A stretch of DNA of 64,000 nucleotides from positions 124,001 through 188,000 of the forward strand of contig NW_026515503.1 of the NCBI RefSeq assembly GCF_014898815.1. Reading direction: 5' to 3'. The DNA comes from Panonychus citri. Lineage: Eukaryota; Arthropoda; Arachnida; Trombidiformes; Tetranychidae. The notes beneath the pieces are model-generated. The model was not told where the DNA came from. It searched no databases and was given only the letters and a program-made list of their open reading frames with translations. The position numbers and the translations under genes are program-made. Below are positions 53,201-63,964 of this stretch, one piece after another (position 1 is the first letter of the stretch; each line of letters starts with the position of its first letter).

Positions 53201-54996
53201 ATGTGGATGAATGGGTTTTCAAAAATTCAATTCTTCAATTATACTGAGGTAATGAGATCGATACTGAATGATTATATCTAATTACATGATAATATCATGG
53301 TGTTGATTCAACATTTTCATGTGACTCTCTGTTGGAGCTCTAGAGACTAGTAGAAATTTATTTTTTTGTTAATGATAAATGATAAAAAAACATGGAAACA
53401 TTTGAATAGCTCAAGGATTCTAATTATACCTTGTGGGTGGAGTTGAAAAGTTCTGGACTATGTTATCATGCTGACAGAATTCTGGAAATTTTATAAGATT
53501 TATTAACATGTTAATTATCGTGGAAAGAGATAAATGTTGAATTTCTTGAATCATCAGAAATTCGTTCAACCTTCTTTTCCATGTAATTATCATCAACACC
53601 TTGAAATTTATTCATTCATTCATTTATTCAGTTGTTGTTATTATTCATTTTCATCCTGATGATGATGATAAAGATTATCATTTATCTCCAGTTATTAACA
53701 TCATCTTAAGAAATGTTCATGAGAATGATGAAAAAAAAAGTTCTGATGAGTTAATGAAGAAAAAGAAGAAAGTTTTTTTTCTCAATTTGTCTCTTCAGTT
53801 AATCAGAATCATGATCATACTCATGGTTCTGATTTGGATCAGGTTTCATACTTTCCATGTTCTAATGATTAACAAGAAGATAAAGTTCAATTATTGTTCA
53901 ATATTTTAGCCCAGAATTGCACTATTATGATCTTGAGTATAATTTTCAATGACTAAGTTACGGAAATGTTAATTCTGACAGGGAAAATGTTGTCAACACA
54001 ATAAACAACAACAAGAACAACTAATTATTCAGCATCTTTCATTATCAGGACCAAAGTGATTCTGGAATCAAGGAAATCATGATAAACGATGTCATCATCA
54101 TTATGGCCACAGGGAGTGATTGGAATGATATAAAAGAGAAAACAATTCTCTTAGTCATCAGGAAGAGTGAAAAAGAAAGGGGGAGAGAGGGATAAACAAA
54201 ACGATAAGATGAAAGTGAAAGAAAGGATTCATCCAATGAAATTGGATAAACGATTCAATCCATTAGCGGGAAAATTTAAATTAACCCTTAAAACTAAGAT
54301 CGGTAATTGTTTTCATCATCTTCTTTGACTGCTGATTGTTTGTTGTCTTTCTCGTCCACTGATTGTGTTATTTTCACTCCCATTTTCCTCAACTTGTTCG
54401 TGGAGTTTGTTCAAGTTCCTCCCAGATTCTGTATATTCACCATGTTAGAGATCACCAACATGAAGGAATAAATTACTTTCTCTTTCTCTTTCTCATCATC
54501 AGCATCAATTGACCAAAAACAAGAGAGAAAAGTCAAAAGGAATTGAAAACAATTACAGGGTGGATTTCATCAGAATTCTTATAATGATATTTTCTAATCT
54601 TTTTTTTCTTCTCCGAGAGAAAAGCACCAAGAAGGTCAAGGATTGAGAGAACGAGGAAAGTAGGAGGTAATTGAGAGGAGGGCATTTAACATGGGTAAAC
54701 AATCATCATCATCTTCTCTCTTCTCTGATTGTTTCTCCTCCAAGACTCATTGGAGATAATGATTATTTTGTTAGATTGTGATAACGCTTGAAAATGAGTT
54801 TACCCTGAAAAAACTAAACAAGGAAATCATGAAAATAGTTTCAAACTTTAAATTTCATGTACCATGAGTTGAAATGACCAAGTCAAGTTTACTGATGATA
54901 ATGATAATAAGTTTAACAATATAATGTAATAAGCTGATTAAGTTTCACGGAAAACCATTAACAAGAAAAATATCAATCAGTTCGTAAACATGAATG
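50251..54996. other. Gene-free AT-rich region
   Basis: No supported gene. The sequence is low complexity with ATG/TCA and ATT tracts. The ORFs of 60-100 codons (for example at 53601-53909) are composition artefacts. The part adjacent to 50250 may contain the N-terminal remains of the mariner relic. Confidence 0.5.
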
Positions 54997-55549
54997 TGTT
55001 GTGTAATTTTGTAACAACCCTTTTCTTTAACTTAGTTACAATCACTGTTGATGTTGTTGCAACTTAGTTGCTTGTTTCTTTCCTCACCTTCTTGACCTCT
55101 CACTCCTCTTCCTTTTCATGGTATAAATACCTTCTAATTGATTGTTTAATTAAGTAGTACTGAAGGTCCTAAACTAAGTTTAGTGTCAATCTATTGTTTG
55201 TGAATCTCTCATTGGGATTGTCTCTCTTCCTCTCATTAAGATTGTCCTTCTCAGAAGGTTAAGTTTCTACCCCACACATTGTATCTAATTGTGAATCAAT
55301 TAACACTTAAAGTCTCGTCTTGAACTATTGTTATATTAATTAGTGACTAATTGTAATTGACCCAAACTCGTATTTGAGACTGTGATTAAAGTCCATTTAT
55401 TAATCCCCAAGAAAATCAACTTAGTCGTGTCTAGAGCCTATTTTGCCTTTTTGTCTCCATGTTGGATTTTGCCAATATTGTAGCCAGATTGTGACAACTA
55501 AGTTGTCGAGTGTTGCTAAAATTATAATCGGTCATTATTTTATCTAACA
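54997..55549 (+). repeat. Element C 5' LTR (553 bp)
   Basis: Nearly identical to 62064-62618. TATA-like TATAAA at 55122-55127. It contains four perfect copies of the palindrome family at 55028-55038, 55059-55071, 55169-55183 and 55493-55507. Confidence 0.94.
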
Positions 55550-55551
55550 TT

Positions 55552-55566
55552 TGGTGGAGATGCCTC
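55552..55566 (+). other. Element C primer-binding site
   Basis: TGGTGGAGATGCCTC, two bases after the LTR. It is the same 15 bases as in element B, implying the same tRNA primer. Confidence 0.75.
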
Positions 55567-55859
55567 ATCGATCTGTAGCTCATTTTAAGTGAGGGAGGAG
55601 TGAGTCTTCCTTATTTAAAGTCGCAGTTAAGTTAGTGCTGATTCCCATTCGTCATTTGTAATTGATTGAAAGTGCTCAATCTTTTTGTCTTGTGTTATAT
55701 TGATTCAACTTAGTTGAAATAGATTGAAAGTGCTCAATCGTAGTGAACAAAAGAAAGTGCTCTTTTGTGTGTTTGTTTGAAAGAACTCAACCAACACAAC
55801 TCAGTTGTATAAGAAACTAAACCAGAGAATCAACTTAGTTGAAAAGTGCTTCGACTAAA

Positions 55860-56775
55860 ATGGACAAAGAGAAGAGAGTGGACCTTCTTACGAACCCTTT
55901 AACTCCTACGAGTGCTACAGGAGCTAAAGCAGAGACGACCTTGGAAGCGGTCATGAAGATGTTGAATTCTATTCAGGAGAATATGAAAAAGTTGGAAAGT
56001 AAAATGGATCGTTCAGATAGCGCCATGAAGACTAGTTTGTCTGCTCGCTAAGAAAGTGACTAATTTGGAATCGACTGTTCCGATTCAGTCTACCTTCTTA
56101 GAAGGTCATGGTGGCGGTGGATCTAACTTTCTGAATATCGGTTCAAGTGAGAATCGAGATGGTTCAAGAGCGAATCAAAGAATTTATGGTTCAAGAACGA
56201 ATCAAGAAGACGATGGACTAGAAGGAACTAGTACAGCTTATGATTCAAGTGCGAATCAAAGACGACCAAATGAGTATTCAACGATGAATACATTTTCATG
56301 CGAACTCAGTTCGACCAAATCTTAGATTTGAAGATTTCCCAACGTTTGATGGAAGTAATGAGAAAGCTTCTAGTTGGTTGATCGATTATGAGTTTTGTGC
56401 ATCCGTGAATAATTGGCAAGGAGAAGATCTTGTCAGAGGTGTTGTAAATTGTTTTAAAGGTGATGCTAGAAAGTGGTACATATGCATCTACCTTCCGAGT
56501 GTGAATCGAGGAGAAACACTTGGGCAAATTTCAAGGAAATGTTCAGAGAAACATATGTAAGAGATGCTGATAAATTGGATCTTCAGATGAAGATAAGTCA
56601 AAGAAGACAAGGATATAATGAAAAACTGACAACGTATTTTCATGATATGTTATCTTTGTGCCGTGACTATGACGATCAGTTACCAGATAAAACGATAATA
56701 ACTCATGTGCTGAGAGGCATGTTGCCTATGAATCGAACGCATTGTCAACTGTACTTGGAAGTACATCATCATTGA
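55860..56775 (+). CDS. gag: Element C Gag, degraded by frameshifts
   Basis: The ATG at 55860 begins a short frame ending at 56051. Continuation is seen in frames at 56056-56325, 56378-56560 and 56473-56775. The last pieces carry capsid-like sequence (CFKGDARKWYI, then FKEMFRETYVRDADKLDLQMKI). At least three shifts are needed. A palindrome copy lies at 56301-56313. Confidence 0.7.
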
Positions 56776-57264
56776 AGATATTGGCCGTTCATGTAAGAAA
56801 TATAAGTGACAACGAAGTTTTGACTAAGAATCTTAGAGATAAAAATCCTTCTAAGAAGGAGGGGAATCACCGTTCACGTTCGAAGGAACGAGATAAAGAA
56901 AATTCGATGGAAAGAATGAAGAGACGAGACCCATCGGATGTAATCAGCTACAATTGTCTAGAGAAAGGACATTTGTTAACAACTGTAAACGACTTTTGAC
57001 CCTATTCGTGTTGCGACGAATAAGAAAGAATTGTATGAGAAAAGGTTCAGGAAGAATCCTGTTAATTGTATTGACCATGTTGAAGATTCAACTGAATCGA
57101 GTCAATCTGAACCAGAATTGTCTTTATCATCGATTGATTTATGGAGTGTCAAGACAATCTCTGCTGTTGAATTTAACTTTGGTGCAAAGTTACCTGTTCT
57201 GAATGTCGACATTAACAATGTGACTAGAGAAGCATTGTTAGACACCGAGCGAAAATCAGTTTGA
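56742..57264 (+). pseudogene. Element C nucleocapsid knuckle and protease remnant
   Basis: The basic region is followed by SYNCLEKGH, a zinc knuckle whose first Cys is Ser and whose last Cys is in another frame. The protease start LNVDINNVTREALLDTERKSV has the DTG catalytic triplet changed to DTE. The protease is not expected to be active. Confidence 0.65.
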
Positions 57265-57605
57265 TGAGAGATGATTGCCGAGAACTGTAAAATTAAAACT
57301 GTTACCTTGGAAGTTTGGACCGTTAACTATGGCTAATGGAAACAAAGATTATCCTTTCGGTTACACTAACTGCTGGATGAAGGTTGATGATCTGTTGATT
57401 CCAATTAGATTCATTGTAATGTTGAGAATGAGCCGTCCATTGATCCTTGAGCTGATTTTGTGAATCACATGGTGTTGAAGTTTTGTTTGCTAAACGTTCA
57501 ATACATTACCAAGCCAGGTAAAGATGTGATTAAGCTGAACAAGAAGGTTACGAATAACCCGTTATCTGTTGAAGAGAACTTAGTTCCTGTGAAGAGCCTA
57601 CAGCG

Positions 57606-57890
57606 TTGAACTTAGTTCAAAATGAAATCAATTTAGTTGATCTAAATGATTACGATGATGTTTTTGCTAAATCAGTTAATGATGTTGGATGGATAGAAGG
57701 TGTTACTCATGAGATAAATACTGGTGATCATCCACCTATTTATGCTAAACCTTATCCAGTCCCTGTTTCTTTGAGAGAAAAGATCTCAGAAATGATTCAA
57801 GAAATGTTGGAACAAGGAATAATCAAACCAAGTACAAGTCCTTGGGCAAGTCCAATTGTTTTGGTCGCCAAGAAAGGTGGATCAACCTGA
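57606..57890 (+). CDS. Element C RT N-terminal part
   Basis: HEINTGDHPPIYAKPYPVP and the EQGIIKPSTSPWASPIVLV motif mark the fingers region of Ty3/gypsy reverse transcriptase. The frame ends at 57890. The palm entry (DPYPIPRVEDTLD) continues in other frames to 58061, showing several shifts. Confidence 0.78.
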   Translation: MNLVQNEINLVDLNDYDDVFAKSVNDVGWIEGVTHEINTGDHPPIYAKPYPVPVSLREKISEMIQEMLEQGIIKPSTSPWASPIVLVAKKGGST

Positions 57891-58060
57891 TTCTGTAGAT
57901 TATCGCATTGAATAAGATAACAACAAACGATCCTTATCCAATACCTAGAGTCGAAGATACTTTAGATATTTTGAAGGTTGTATCAAGTTCTCATCGCTAG
58001 ACGTTGCTGCGATGTATTGGCATATAAAGATGAAAGAAGAAGATCAATCTAAAACTGCCT

Positions 58061-60442
58061 TTGTTGTTTCTCAAGGACTATTCGAATTTTCGAATGCCAT
58101 TTGGACTGAAGAATGCCCCGGCCACTGCTGTTAGAACAATGAATCGTGTTCTTGCTGGTTTGAATAATGTAAATTGTTACATTTACTTCGACGATATTTT
58201 AGTGTTTGGAAAAACAGAAGATGAACATGATGAAAACTTAAGAAAAGTTTTGCAACGATTACGAGAAAACAACATTAAATTGAGACGTGAAAAATGTAGA
58301 TTTGGTGTTGATAACATTGACTATTTAGGCTACAATATTTCGGTGAATGGAATATCGCCAAGTGAAGCCAATGTTGCTACTGTGATTGCGTTCTCAGAAC
58401 CAAGAAATGTCACTGACATTAGAAGTTTTGTTGGATTGTGTTCCTATTTTAGACGATTTATCCCAAAGTTCAGTGAAGTAGCTCGTCCACTACATGTTTT
58501 GCTGAAGGATAAAGCAAAATTCGTTTGGACTGAAGTGGAACAAAAAGCATTTGATAATTTGAAATTAGCTATTACGTCGAAACCGGTCTTAGCTTGTTTT
58601 AAAACTGAAGGTGAAGTAGAACTTCATACTGATGCTTGTGATTATGGGATCGGTGCTGTTATGTACCAACGAAATGATGATAACGAACTGAAACCTGTTT
58701 GTTATATCTCACGAACATTGAGTCCTGCCGAAAAGAATTATGGTGTTACAGAGAAAGAATGTCTTGCGATTGTTTGGAGTATCATCAAATTGCGACATTA
58801 TCTCTTTCAAAGAAAGTTTAGTGTAATAACTGACCACTGTGGATTGTGTTGGTTCATGACTTCTAAGAAGTTAACGCCGAGATTAACTCGCTGGAGTTTG
58901 AAAATGCAAGAATTTGAATTCGATGTAAAATACAAATCAGGAAAGTTACATGGTGACGCTGATTGTGTATCCCGTTATCCATTACCGAGAGATGAAGACG
59001 ATAACGAAGAAAACGACGATGAATGTTTTGTATCAAGTGTTGATATAAAAGAAAGTGAGTTCTTAGAACTACAAAGAAGTGACCCGTTTGTGATGAAAAT
59101 AAGATCATTATTTGATAATGAATCCATTTCCAAAAGGAAAAAGAAACGATTGAACAAAAGATTTGTTCTTGTTGAAGATTTGTTATATCGTAAAAGAGGT
59201 AAAGAACTACTTCCTTACATTCCATTGCCATTAAGAAAAAGAGTCATGAAAGAAGCTCATGAAGAAGGACACTTGGGTATGAATAAAGTTTCTCAGAAAC
59301 TCAAGCAACAAATGTTCTGGCCGAAAATGGATCACGATATAAACGATTTCATTAAAAGATGTGATGCTTGTCAGAAAAGAAAACCGTATATGAAATCTAA
59401 CCAAGGTTTCATGATACCAATTAAACGACCTGACAGAATCTTTCAAGAAATTTCCCTTGACTTAGCTGAATTCTCAAGAAGTGGAGAAGGATATAAGTAT
59501 GTATTGGCGATAAATGATCGATTATCAAAATTTGCTGTGTCTGTACCGTTGAAAACAATCACTAGTTTGGATGTGATAACTGCGTTAGTGAGTAATTGGT
59601 TCTATAGATTTGGTTTACCTGAAGTTTTGATCACTGATCGAGGAACTAATCTAACCTCTGAAGAGTTCAAGGAATTCTTAGAATTCTATGGAGTTGAACA
59701 TAGAACAACTACTCCATATCATCCACAATCTGATGGACAAACTGAAAGATTTAATTCTTACTTGGGAACAAGTATATCGATATTGACTAAAGGAGAACCA
59801 AAGAATTGGCCTTCTTACCTTGATCAAGTTATGTTTGCTTACAACACTACCCCTCATCGATCAACAAAATTTTCACCGTTTTATTTAGTTCATGGTATCG
59901 AAGCACGATCACCATGGCAAGGAAAATTAAAACTGGTACCGAAGATAAGTGAAAGATCTAAGATCGAAGATGATTTATCAAATCGTGATAAAGTTAGAGA
60001 AAAAGCAAAAGAAAACATTGAGATGGCTCAAGAAAAATCAAAATCTTATTATGATAAGAAAATGATCGAACCAAAATATGCTGTTGGAGATTTGGTTTGT
60101 GTTACTCAACCGATACTCAAGAAAGGAATTTCAAAGAAATTCATGGAACGATACCGAGGTCCCTATAAGATCAATCGAAAATTTAATGATGTTAATTATG
60201 AATTAATTAACTTGGATGGACCTATTAAAGTGATTGATTGTCATGTAAAAAGAATGAAACCTTATCATGCTGACTTGGATGAAACAATTCAAGAGAGAAA
60301 TTCATCAACTCAGTTGATTAAGAAGAAACGAAAAGTTAAAATCAGGAAATTTGATTCAGAATCTGAAGATGAAAATCAAGAAATCATCTTAGATGAAACT
60401 GTACCTCGAGATATAATTTTGGATATCTTTGACAGTGATTAA
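58061..60442 (+). CDS. pol: Element C Pol: RT palm/thumb, RNase H, integrase (793 aa)
   Basis: An open frame of 793 codons. It starts with the MPFGLKNAPAT motif and catalytic IYFDD near residue 43, and RNase H follows at about 205-320 (LHTDACDYGIGAV ... ITDHCGL). The integrase zinc region has H-x5-H (AHEEGHLG) and CDACQKRK. The catalytic core has LDLAEF, ITDRGTNL and QSDGQTERFNS (D, D, E). A GPY module (ERYRGPYKINRKF) is near the C-terminus, followed by an acidic tail. No chromodomain is seen. Confidence 0.9.
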   Translation: MLFLKDYSNFRMPFGLKNAPATAVRTMNRVLAGLNNVNCYIYFDDILVFGKTEDEHDENLRKVLQRLRENNIKLRREKCRFGVDNIDYLGYNISVNGISPSEANVATVIAFSEPRNVTDIRSFVGLCSYFRRFIPKFSEVARPLHVLLKDKAKFVWTEVEQKAFDNLKLAITSKPVLACFKTEGEVELHTDACDYGIGAVMYQRNDDNELKPVCYISRTLSPAEKNYGVTEKECLAIVWSIIKLRHYLFQRKFSVITDHCGLCWFMTSKKLTPRLTRWSLKMQEFEFDVKYKSGKLHGDADCVSRYPLPRDEDDNEENDDECFVSSVDIKESEFLELQRSDPFVMKIRSLFDNESISKRKKKRLNKRFVLVEDLLYRKRGKELLPYIPLPLRKRVMKEAHEEGHLGMNKVSQKLKQQMFWPKMDHDINDFIKRCDACQKRKPYMKSNQGFMIPIKRPDRIFQEISLDLAEFSRSGEGYKYVLAINDRLSKFAVSVPLKTITSLDVITALVSNWFYRFGLPEVLITDRGTNLTSEEFKEFLEFYGVEHRTTTPYHPQSDGQTERFNSYLGTSISILTKGEPKNWPSYLDQVMFAYNTTPHRSTKFSPFYLVHGIEARSPWQGKLKLVPKISERSKIEDDLSNRDKVREKAKENIEMAQEKSKSYYDKKMIEPKYAVGDLVCVTQPILKKGISKKFMERYRGPYKINRKFNDVNYELINLDGPIKVIDCHVKRMKPYHADLDETIQERNSSTQLIKKKRKVKIRKFDSESEDENQEIILDETVPRDIILDIFDSD

Positions 60443-60984
60443 ATTGCTGTTAATTTAAACTAAGTTTAAATCATTACTCGTTTTCCCTGTGTAATGAATT
60501 GGGACTATTATTATTTTTTTGGTAACAAACTTTTCTAATTTTCGTAAAATTTAATGGGACAATCCCTATGAAAAATTTAATGGGACAATCCCTATGGAAA
60601 ATTTAATTGGGACATTTTAATAATTAAATCAATGGGATCAATTGTCATCAATCAATTATGCTAATTGACACCTACACCAGAGTCGCCACTGTCCAACCAT
60701 AACAACCGTTGTTAAGAGCCATTGGTGAAACTAAGTTTCCTTTTCCTTAATTGATTAATTGTGTTACTTGACTTGTTGAACTTAGTTCATTTTTCTAATT
60801 CATTTTCTATTGAAAATTGTGTTTGAACTCAGTTCATTTATCAACTAATTAATTTTGTTAATCAATTAACCTTCATTGTGTTGAACTTAGTTCAAGTTTT
60901 GTTTATTTTCTATTGAAAATTTTGAGTGAATTTAGTCAATTGTTGATCATCTAATTTCTGTGTTGAACTCAGTTCATATTCATC
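60443..60984 (+). other. Element C pol-accessory spacer with clustered palindromes
   Basis: A non-coding 0.54 kb. It carries six palindromes: 60453-60471 (ATTTAAACTAAGTTTAAAT), 60727-60739, 60777-60789, 60824-60836, 60881-60895 and 60964-60976. The last is 8 nt before the accessory ATG. A short GGGACAATCCCTATG motif is repeated near 60555-60600. Confidence 0.75.
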
Positions 60985-62047
60985 ATGTATCGATTACGAC
61001 CAGAAGACTTGGAATGGAATCCAGTTCCTATTAGAAATGATCCAATTGATGCTCTTATTGATTCTCAAGATGGAGAAGTGGAAATTTTACATGTTGCTGT
61101 TCCACCGAATCCTCGAACTCAACCGACAATCTCTGAATGGGTTTCGAACAATGCTGTTGAAACGACCTCTAAACTGAATGAACTTAGTTCAGATTCTTTC
61201 ATTGATCAAGAGACAATCAAAGATTATGAATGTTGTATTTGTTGTAATCTCGCTAAACGACCAATGATTTGTTCTAATTGCAATTGTCTCATGTGTTCTC
61301 ATCCATGTCTTCGAGCTTACAAAGAATCTGATGGATCTCGTTTTCCATGTCCATTGAAATGTAGTCGAATCAATATTCGATTCATTCCTTTACCGAAAGA
61401 AGGAGGAAGAAAGAATTGGAAAACGTTTGAGATCTATTGACCCTTTGCTATTTTGCCCTGATTGTCAAGAAAGAGTAGCCGCTCGATATTATTCTCATCA
61501 TGTTAATCGATGTAGAATGAATCCAGAATTTTGTCTTCACTGTAATATGTTGATCTCAGATCAAAGGCATAAACGAACTGATTGTGTTAAGAAGTTCAGA
61601 GAACTAGAAGATAGTAAAAGACGAAAGCAAAGTGATGAACTTAGTTCATTGAAATCAGAGATTAATTTTCTCCGAGAAAAGATCAAGAAATTGGAAATCA
61701 AACCAATCACTTCATGTCATTCAAATAATATCCGAAGTGCCGTCGATCATAAAATCCCGAGAACTAAGTTCGCTGTTACTTATGGAGATAGAAAAATCAG
61801 AATCGCTGGAATCGATTTGAATGAAACTGGTGCTACCTTAAGAAACGCAATTGAAACAAGATTGGGATGCAAAGTTGGACCTATTTTGAGATTCGATCAC
61901 ACAGTTATCAAAGATGATAAGAAATTAAAGCAACACCAACTTTGCTACAAACCGACCGAACTTGTGGCCTTACCAATCAATCGCCCTGTTGAAGATGGTC
62001 GAATTCTGAACATCGATATCACTGGCCGTCAAGAGGAATTAGTCTAA
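60985..62047 (+). CDS. Element C accessory protein: RING-like, TRAF-type zinc, coiled coil and ubiquitin-like fold; one frameshift
   Basis: The ATG at 60985 opens 151 aa. After an acidic lead, eleven Cys lie between residues 83 and 126 (YECCICCNLAKRPMICSNCN, then LMCSHPC and FPCPLKC), a RING-like or treble-clef arrangement. The frame shifts near 61420-61430, at an A run, into 61427-62047. That frame has paired CX2C...H...C units (FCPDCQERV, FCLHCNML, TDC) of TRAF/SIAH type, then a Lys/Glu/Leu heptad region (residues ~55-92), and then residues ~112-184 with the strand-helix-strand order of ubiquitin (TKFAVTYGDRKI, an amphipathic helix, ILRFDHTVIKDDKKL, TELVALPI). There is no C-terminal Gly-Gly. 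This resembles a self-contained ubiquitin-ligase-like architecture (inference); the ubiquitin-like call is the weakest part. Confidence 0.62.
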
Positions 62048-62051
62048 TTTC

Positions 62052-62063
62052 AGAAGGGGAGGA
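62052..62063 (+). other. Element C polypurine tract
   Basis: AGAAGGGGAGGA directly abuts the 3' LTR. It is uninterrupted purine, as expected for plus-strand priming. Confidence 0.85.
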
Positions 62064-62618
62064 TGTTGTGTAATTTTGTAACAACCCCTTTTCTTTTAAC
62101 TTAGTTACAATCACTGTTGATGTTGTTGCAACTTAGTTGCTTGTTTCCTTTCTCACCTTCTTGACCTCTCACTCCTCTTCCTTTTCATGGTATAAATACC
62201 TTCTAATTGATTGTTTAATTAAGTAGTACTGAAGGTCCTAAACTAAGTTTAGTGTCAATCTATTGTTTGTGAATCTCTCATTGGGATTGTCTCTCTTCCT
62301 CTCATTAAGATTGTCCTTCTCAGAAGGTTAAGTTTCTACCCCACACATTGTATCTAATTGTGAATCAATTAACACTTAAAGTCTCGTCTTGAACTATTGT
62401 TATATTAATTAGTGACTAATTGTAATTGACCCAAACTCGTATTTGAGACTGTGATTAAAGTCCATTTATTAATCCCCAAGAAAATCAACTTAGTCGTGTC
62501 TAGAGCCTATTTTGCCTTTTTGTCTCCATGTTGGATTTTGCCAATATTGTAGCCAGATTGTGACAACTAAGTTGTCGAGTGTTGCTAAAATTATAATCGG
62601 TCATTATTTTATCTAACA
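62064..62618 (+). repeat. Element C 3' LTR (555 bp)
   Basis: Second LTR copy. It differs from the first by a few one-base indels in homopolymer runs near its left end. The AATG duplication follows. Confidence 0.94.
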
Positions 62619-63299
62619 AATGGAATATCTGTTGAAATAGAAGAATCAAAGGAAAAAAGAGTAAAAAGTTTTAACCCTGAATGGCCTTTCGAATAGAATG
62701 AAAAATGATGAGAAAATTTATCAAAATTTTTCGCTGAATTTATCATGAGAGTGAGAGAGATATAAAAAAGAGAGCGAATAAAAAATCCAAAGAGAGTTTG
62801 GAGAAAAAAAACAGAACCAAAAGTTTTTTCTCTTCAATCTCTATGAATACCATTATTCATTTTGAACAATCATTTATTACATTCGTAATGTCCACAGCCC
62901 TGAAACCTAATATCGTGAGAGTAAATGAGCAAATAAGGACGTCAACGACGAGTTCACTTGAGAGGAAAAAAGCTAACGATTCTGACGATAATTGCTTGAT
63001 GGGAAAAGGAATAAGAAGAAATTCATATTCAATTAATAGAGCGATTTTACTTTCGATCATCATGAAATTGAGGTGATTACGTTGAGATATTTACAGAACG
63101 ATTTTATATATAAATATATTATCGATTAATTTTTATACGAATCATGCTGAGTAAATAATAGAAAAGAGATTAGCCTGATAACAGATATGTATTTATATTG
63201 TTAACACGAATTCGGGTTATTGAGGAAAATATATTCTAACCAGAATTTTCTGTTTTTCAATTTCCATTTTCAATGTTAGATAATATTTTTGGTTAGAAC

Positions 63300-63345
<46 letters not shown>

Positions 63346-63865
63346 TTCTGGTTTCCTTTATCACTGGGTAAGAAGCTATTCGATACTATTGTTGATTCTG
63401 TTTTCTCGGTGGTTTCATCTTGAGGTTACATACAAAGTTTATTTGTTCACAACAATAAACACACCAAATGTTTGTGTTAGTTTTTTTTCATTTCGAATGT
63501 TGAATTTGGAGAAAAAAAAGTTCTACCAATTTTCGCAACAAGGTCATGGTGGTAATGAAAATACTACACAGCTATTTCCAAGAGTAAACCATACCAAGTA
63601 AACTATCAAATATCTGAGATTGAGAGATCTGGGTGAAAGTGTAAAGCCATGGGTCAAGGGGAAGGGAGAAAATTCATTTTAGTTGAGCATTTGAAAAGAA
63701 TCAATGATTTCAATATTTATTGGTAGCCAATGGAAAATGATAATAATGAAAAAAGAGAGAAATAGAAACGAGAGAAATAAATAGACAAATGAGTCAACTG
63801 ATGTGTAAACATGAAGGTAAAAGGTTGATCGAAGGATAAAGATGAGAATATGTGAGACACACACA

Positions 63866-63964
<99 letters not shown>

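Larger units (their letters stand above)
54997..62618 (+). mobile_element. Element C: Ty3/gypsy LTR retrotransposon with RING/TRAF-zinc/coiled-coil/ubiquitin-like gene
   Basis: The element is 7.6 kb with LTRs starting TGTTGTG and ending CTAACA, and a 4-bp target duplication AATG (54993-54996 and 62619-62622). The order is LTR, PBS, gag, protease remnant, RT/RNase H/integrase, ~0.54 kb non-coding, accessory ORF, good PPT, LTR. gag, protease and the start of RT are broken by several shifts. The rest of pol is one 793-codon frame. About 25 copies of a short palindrome with core AACT-N-AGTT are spread through the LTRs, leader, gag, spacer and accessory ORF, but not through the main pol ORF. Confidence 0.93.
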
